Positions 60,756 through 64,000 of a stretch of DNA of 64,000 nucleotides are shown here, piece after piece. Position 1 is the first letter of the stretch. Every line of letters starts with the position of its first letter. Source of the DNA: Microbacterium thalassium. GTDB taxonomy: Bacteria; Actinomycetota; Actinomycetes; Actinomycetales; Microbacteriaceae. A program made the position numbers and the translations under genes. The notes below the pieces were generated by a model. The model worked only from the letters and a program-made list of their open reading frames with translations, was not told the DNA's origin and did not search any database. The stretch lies in assembly GCF_014208045.1 (NCBI RefSeq), contig NZ_JACHML010000001.1, forward strand, positions 3,224,001-3,288,000. The letters are read 5' to 3'.

Positions 60756-61890
60756 CGTCGCCGTCGTCGGGGCAGGCCCCGTCGGGATGCTCATCGCGGG
60801 CGAGCTCGCCCGGCGCGGACTCGACGTCACGGTCCACGAGCGCCGGGAGGCTCCCGGCGCCGGCACCCGCGCGATCGGCGTGCACGCTCCGGTGCTGGCC
60901 GCGCTCGAACGCTCGGGTCGCACCGACGCCTTGCTTGCCGTCGCCCAGCGCGTACCGCGCGGCGAGGCGCACGCGGACGGCCGCCTGCTCGGAACCGTGC
61001 GGTTCGACCGGCTCGCCACGAGGTTCCCGTTCGTCGCGACGCTTCCCCAGGCCGCGACCGAGGCGGTGCTCGCCCGCGACGCGCCTGAGCCTGTGCGCGG
61101 CGTCGCGGTGACCGGGGTCTCACAGGTGGCGGATGCGGTTCGACTCACCGCGGTCAGAGGTGACGGCGAGATCGAGATCGACGCGCCCCTCGTCGTGATC
61201 GCCGCGGGCGTGAGTGGGCGCGGCCTGGTGTATCGCATCGCCGGGCTCGCCGCGCACGAGTACCGCGACCGGTACCTCATGGCGGATGCCGCCCTGCCGC
61301 CCCGCGACGACGCCGCGACCGCGGTGGTGCATCTCGACCGCTCGGGGGTGCTGGAGTCGTTCCCGCTGCCCGACGGCATCCGCCGCTTCGTGGCGTGGGA
61401 TGCCCCGGGCGGCGACCCCGACCCCGGCGCGCGCACGGCGCGCCTGCAGGCGGCGCTGCGCGCACGCGGTGAAGCGCATGCCGCGGATGCCGTCACCCAC
61501 GCCACGGCGTTCGGGGTGCGGCGCGTGGTGGCCCCGAGGCTGCGCCGCGGGCGCGTCTTCGTGATCGGCGACACCGCCCACGAGGTGAGCCCGATCGGCG
61601 GTCAGGGCATGAACCTCGGCCTGCTCGACGCGGCTGCTCTGGCTCCGCTGCTGGCCGACTGGTCGCGCTCCGGGGTGGCGCCCGAGCCCGAGCTGCGCCG
61701 GTGGGAGGAGAGCCGCGTGCGCTCGGCGCGCACGGCGGCGAGACTTGCGGCGGCGAACACCGCGCTCGGGCGCCCCCTGAACCCCGCGATGCACCGGGCA
61801 CGCAAGCGCGCGCTGCGCCTGGCGCTCGGCCCGGCGACGATGAGTGTGTTCGCCCGGGCGTACGCGATGGGCTTCGACGCCGACGCGTGA
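60748..61890 (+). CDS. FAD-dependent monooxygenase of the type III PKS operon (380 aa)
   Basis: Group A flavoprotein hydroxylase. The Rossmann motif VAVVGAGPVGMLIAGELARRG lies at the N-terminus (GxGxxG at about 8-13), and the second FAD motif is GRVFVIGDTAHEVSPIGGQGMNLGLLDAAAL near residue 275. It likely oxygenates the polyketide product. The GTG start overlaps the methyltransferase gene by eight bases. Confidence 0.93.
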   Translation: MPDVAVVGAGPVGMLIAGELARRGLDVTVHERREAPGAGTRAIGVHAPVLAALERSGRTDALLAVAQRVPRGEAHADGRLLGTVRFDRLATRFPFVATLPQAATEAVLARDAPEPVRGVAVTGVSQVADAVRLTAVRGDGEIEIDAPLVVIAAGVSGRGLVYRIAGLAAHEYRDRYLMADAALPPRDDAATAVVHLDRSGVLESFPLPDGIRRFVAWDAPGGDPDPGARTARLQAALRARGEAHAADAVTHATAFGVRRVVAPRLRRGRVFVIGDTAHEVSPIGGQGMNLGLLDAAALAPLLADWSRSGVAPEPELRRWEESRVRSARTAARLAAANTALGRPLNPAMHRARKRALRLALGPATMSVFARAYAMGFDADA

Positions 61891-62022
61891 GCACGGTGAG
61901 CCGACCTCAGCCGACGCTTGAGCGCGGTGCGTGGGCTTCAGCCGACGCGTGAGCGGCGCGTGCTGCCGCCTTCAGCCGACACGTGAGCGGCGCGTGCGCG
62001 CCCTCAGCCGACGAGCGCGCTG
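61891..62022. repeat. Imperfect ~30-base tandem repeat between convergent genes
   Basis: The motif TCAGCCGACGCGTGAGC with variants recurs about four times, beginning near 61906, 61941, 61973 and 62004. The copies include the stop region of the FAD monooxygenase and the last codons of the UbiA gene, so they look like duplicated gene ends. Confidence 0.7.
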
Positions 62023-62846
62023 CCGGTGGCGACGAGCTGCGCGGCCAGCAGGAGACCGGCGAGCATCACGAGCCGGAAGAGCGTTCGCGACGGCGAGCGC
62101 AGGATTACCAGGACCACCGTGGCGGCCGCCACCGCGGTGACGGCCGCGAAGAACACCCACGAGACCGGCGTGATCGCCGAGAGGTCACCGCCCGCGGAGC
62201 CGATCAGCACGGCGGCCGCTCCGGCGACGACCGCCGCGGCGGCGACGACGGTCGACGCGCGCGGGCCCCAACGGTGAGGAAGCCCGCGCACCCCGGTGAC
62301 GGCGTCGTCGTCGAGGTCGGGGAGAACATTGGTGAGGTGGATGGCGGCACCGAGAGCCGCACCCGCGATCCACGCCCACAGCGGCGCGAAGACGGGCTCC
62401 GCGGCGGAGAGCGTCGCGAGACTGGGGAAGATCCCGAAGCTCACCAGGAACGGCACGATCGAGGCGGGGGTCGACTTCAGCCCGGCGTTGTAGGCCCACG
62501 CCGAGCCGAGCGCGAGCGCGTGCGCGGCCAGCATCCGCCATCCGAGGACCGCCGAGACGGCGAGCGCGGCCACGAGCAGGAGGAAGGCGGCCGCCCAGAC
62601 GACCCGGAGCGAGACGTCGCCGCGCGCGATCGGCTTGTCCCGGCGCGCCGTGCGGCGATCGCGCGGCGCGTCGATGGCGTCGTTGGAGATGCCGACCGAG
62701 AGCTGTCCGGCGAAGACGGCGACCGCGAGCAGCGCGATGCGCGCGGGGTCGAGTCCGGCCGCCCACCCCAGCGCGAGCGCGAGCGCGGTGACCACCAGCG
62801 TCGGCCCCGGGTGCGACGATCCCCACAGCGCGCGGATCGTGCCCAT
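62004..62846 (-). CDS. UbiA-family prenyltransferase (280 aa)
   Basis: Membrane prenyltransferase with about eight to nine helices. The first Asp-rich motif is SNDAIDAPRDRRTARRDKP (N-x3-D-x6-D, residues about 54-72) and the second is VLPDLDDDAVTGVRGLPHR. It attaches an isoprenoid chain to an aromatic ring. It is convergent with the PKS operon, whose aromatic product could be the acceptor (inference); alternatively it serves quinone or terpenoid synthesis. Confidence 0.92.
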   Translation of the reverse strand: MGTIRALWGSSHPGPTLVVTALALALGWAAGLDPARIALLAVAVFAGQLSVGISNDAIDAPRDRRTARRDKPIARGDVSLRVVWAAAFLLLVAALAVSAVLGWRMLAAHALALGSAWAYNAGLKSTPASIVPFLVSFGIFPSLATLSAAEPVFAPLWAWIAGAALGAAIHLTNVLPDLDDDAVTGVRGLPHRWGPRASTVVAAAAVVAGAAAVLIGSAGGDLSAITPVSWVFFAAVTAVAAATVVLVILRSPSRTLFRLVMLAGLLLAAQLVATGSALVG

Positions 62847-62948
62847 GCCCGATGGTCTCACGGCGCGGTGGACCGCATGCAGCCCGCAGGCATGGGCTGC
62901 ATGATCAGGCTCCAACCGCGCGAGCGGCGAGAGTCACGGCACAGAGGT

Positions 62949-62987
62949 CCGGCCGGGTCCGAACTGTCATCGTTCGGGCCCGGCCGG
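62949..62987 (-). terminator. Terminator of the decayed zinc-ribbon unit
   Basis: A 16-base-pair stem (CCGGCCGGGTCCGAAC with GTTCGGGCCCGGCCGG) with a 7-base loop is nearly the same as the hairpin at 11696-11734. It confirms that the two loci share one origin. Confidence 0.8.
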
Positions 62988-63156
62988 ATTCGCGGGTGCG
63001 CTGGGTGACGATCCTCCGCGCTCCCGGTTCGAGGAAGTCCGACGGCCACCGCGGCCACATTTCGGATGCCGGCTCCGACGCTGGTGCACGAATGTCCTTC
63101 ATGGAACGGAGCATGTCTGCGCGGGCGTTTCCGCCGACTCTCCAGCGGCGACCGTC
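62988..63156 (-). pseudogene. Decayed copy of the small zinc-ribbon gene
   Basis: Aligned with the intact gene at 11743-11925, the ribosome site survives (AGAGGAAG) and the phrase DMLRS is kept, but the ATG start codon position reads GAC. The CPTC/CDQC ribbon is gone, and the frame would run through the terminator hairpin. The gene therefore cannot make the zinc-ribbon protein. A short product from the internal ATG at 63114 is possible but unsupported. Confidence 0.7.
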
Positions 63157-63175
63157 TGGATCTTCCTCTTTGTGT

Positions 63176-63248
63176 GTCGCCCTGGGGGCGACTTGTTGAT
63201 GACAGCCTACGCCTGTGGTCAGACCATTTATGTGGGACCAAAGTCCCA
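63176..63248 (-). promoter_or_regulatory. Second DosR-like promoter and leader
   Basis: Same layout as at 11945-12021: GGGACTTTGGTCCC (63234-63247), six bases, TGGTC-N-GACCA (63216-63226), five to six bases, TAGGCT -10 (63204-63209), and a leader hairpin GTCGCCC/GGGCGAC (63176-63192). The distal palindrome lies within the last codons of the alcohol dehydrogenase gene, encoding its final WDFGP residues. Confidence 0.65.
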
Positions 63249-64000
63249 TGGCGGGGCCGACGGCGAGAACTCGATGACCGTCATCCCCCGCCCTGGCGCG
63301 GGCGCGTCCATCGCGGCGAGCGCGGCACCGGCATCCGCCAGGCCGATGACGTCGCCCACCAGCCGCTCGGGGCGAACGGCACCGGATGCGACGAGCTCGA
63401 GCATCCCGGCGTAGTCGCGCGCGGCCATGCCGTGCGAGCCGTGGATCTCGAGCTCCTTCGCGATCACCTGGCCCATGGGGACGGCGGGTGCGGCATCCGC
63501 TCCCAGCAGCAGGCCGACCTGCACGTGCCGCCCGCGGGGGCGCAGGGACGAGATCGACGCGACCGCCGTCTCGGCCGAGCCGACCGCGTCGAGCGAGACC
63601 GCAGCGCCGCCACCGGTCAGTTCGATGATGCGCGATGGGGTGTCGTCGGCCGCTTCCAGGGTCACCTCGGCGCCGAACTCCTGCGCCAGGCTCAGCGCCG
63701 CCGGCGAGCGGTCGACGGCGATGACGCGGGCGCCGAGCGCGGACGCGATCATCACGGCCGAGAGGCCGACGCCGCCGCATCCGTAGACCGAGACCCACTC
63801 CCCCGCACGCACCGCGCCGTGGACGGTGAGGGCGCGGTACGCCGTCGCGAACCGGCAGCCGAGCGACGCCGCGGCGACGAATCCGAGGCCGTCGGCCAGG
63901 TGCACGATGTTGAAGTCGGCGGCGGGGATCGCGACCCGTTCCGCGAACGAGCCGGGCATCGTGAAGCCGGGCTGCTGCTGAGCGGGGCAGATCTGCGCGT
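63228..64000 (-). CDS. Zinc-type alcohol dehydrogenase (partial, N-terminus outside window)
   Basis: Medium-chain dehydrogenase cut by the right edge. The visible part contains the MPGSFAERVAIP strand, the LGCRFATAYRAL hinge, the Rossmann motif VYGCGGVGLSAVMIA (GxGxxG) and IAVDRSPAALSLA for NAD binding, then the C-terminal catalytic-domain return. The N-terminal zinc ligands are not visible, but a Cys precedes MPGSF in the preceding codons, as in structural-zinc members. Its last codons contain the DosR-like palindrome. Confidence 0.92.
   Translation of the reverse strand, partial: AQICPAQQQPGFTMPGSFAERVAIPAADFNIVHLADGLGFVAAASLGCRFATAYRALTVHGAVRAGEWVSVYGCGGVGLSAVMIASALGARVIAVDRSPAALSLAQEFGAEVTLEAADDTPSRIIELTGGGAAVSLDAVGSAETAVASISSLRPRGRHVQVGLLLGADAAPAVPMGQVIAKELEIHGSHGMAARDYAGMLELVASGAVRPERLVGDVIGLADAGAALAAMDAPAPGRGMTVIEFSPSAPPWDFGPT

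Overview
The window is high-GC DNA that reads like a chromosome segment of an actinobacterium, most probably Microbacteriaceae (Microbacterium-like). The pointers are DUF2510 repeats, a 13E12-type HNH protein, two very large AAA-LuxR regulators, DUF503, Phd/VapC modules, a macro-like/ADP-ribosylglycohydrolase fusion, and many genes with a TANNNT hexamer 6-7 bases before the start codon, the layout of leaderless transcripts. The assignment is inference; no rRNA, tRNA, integrase, transposase, CRISPR array or replication origin was seen.

Layout. 1-8.9 kb: a two-component system (cut by the left edge) beside a three-gene ABC export operon, a glutaredoxin-like protein, a membrane protein facing a TetR regulator, and a FAD oxidase facing a LuxR regulator. 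9-15.8 kb: DUF2510 protein, secreted transglycosylase-like protein, CDP-alcohol phosphatidyltransferase, two small zinc-ribbon proteins, RibD-like reductase, NYN protein, GyrI-like protein and M18 aminopeptidase. 15.9-23.7 kb: VapBC, gamma-glutamylcyclotransferase-like protein, HxlR facing a quinone-reductase-like SDR, 13E12 HNH protein, DUF503, uracil-DNA-glycosylase-like protein, azoreductase and MalY-type lyase. 23.8-37 kb: two paralogous LAL regulators enclosing an accessory stretch with four toxin-antitoxin modules, a NYN-LOTUS protein and an antitoxin remnant.

37-53.4 kb: a macro-like/ADP-ribosylglycohydrolase fusion, then a defence island with visibly lower GC. The island holds (a) a pair of an OLD-family ATPase/TOPRIM nuclease and a HEPN-like protein, and (b) a large restriction-modification cluster: C5 cytosine methyltransferase, Z1-domain helicase-like protein, PD-(D/E)XK protein (DUF4420 type), GHKL ATPase, an unrecognised protein, a DUF6339-like protein, Vsr mismatch endonuclease, a second PD-(D/E)XK-like protein and a GIY-YIG-like nuclease. 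The Z1-to-DUF6339 genes all overlap and must be one operon. This is the strongest candidate for an incompletely described system.

53.5-64 kb: beta-lactamase-family protein, ArfB-like hydrolase, GNAT, Phd/VapC, glyoxalase, SRPBCC and hemerythrin proteins, then a type III polyketide synthase, methyltransferase and FAD monooxygenase operon facing a UbiA prenyltransferase, and at the right edge a partial alcohol dehydrogenase.

A regulatory unit found at 11.7-12.0 kb (two spaced palindromes, the distal one matching the core of the DosR/DevR box; -10; leader hairpin; small zinc-ribbon ORF; GC-rich terminator) is repeated at 62.9-63.25 kb, where the ORF has lost its start codon and zinc ribbon.
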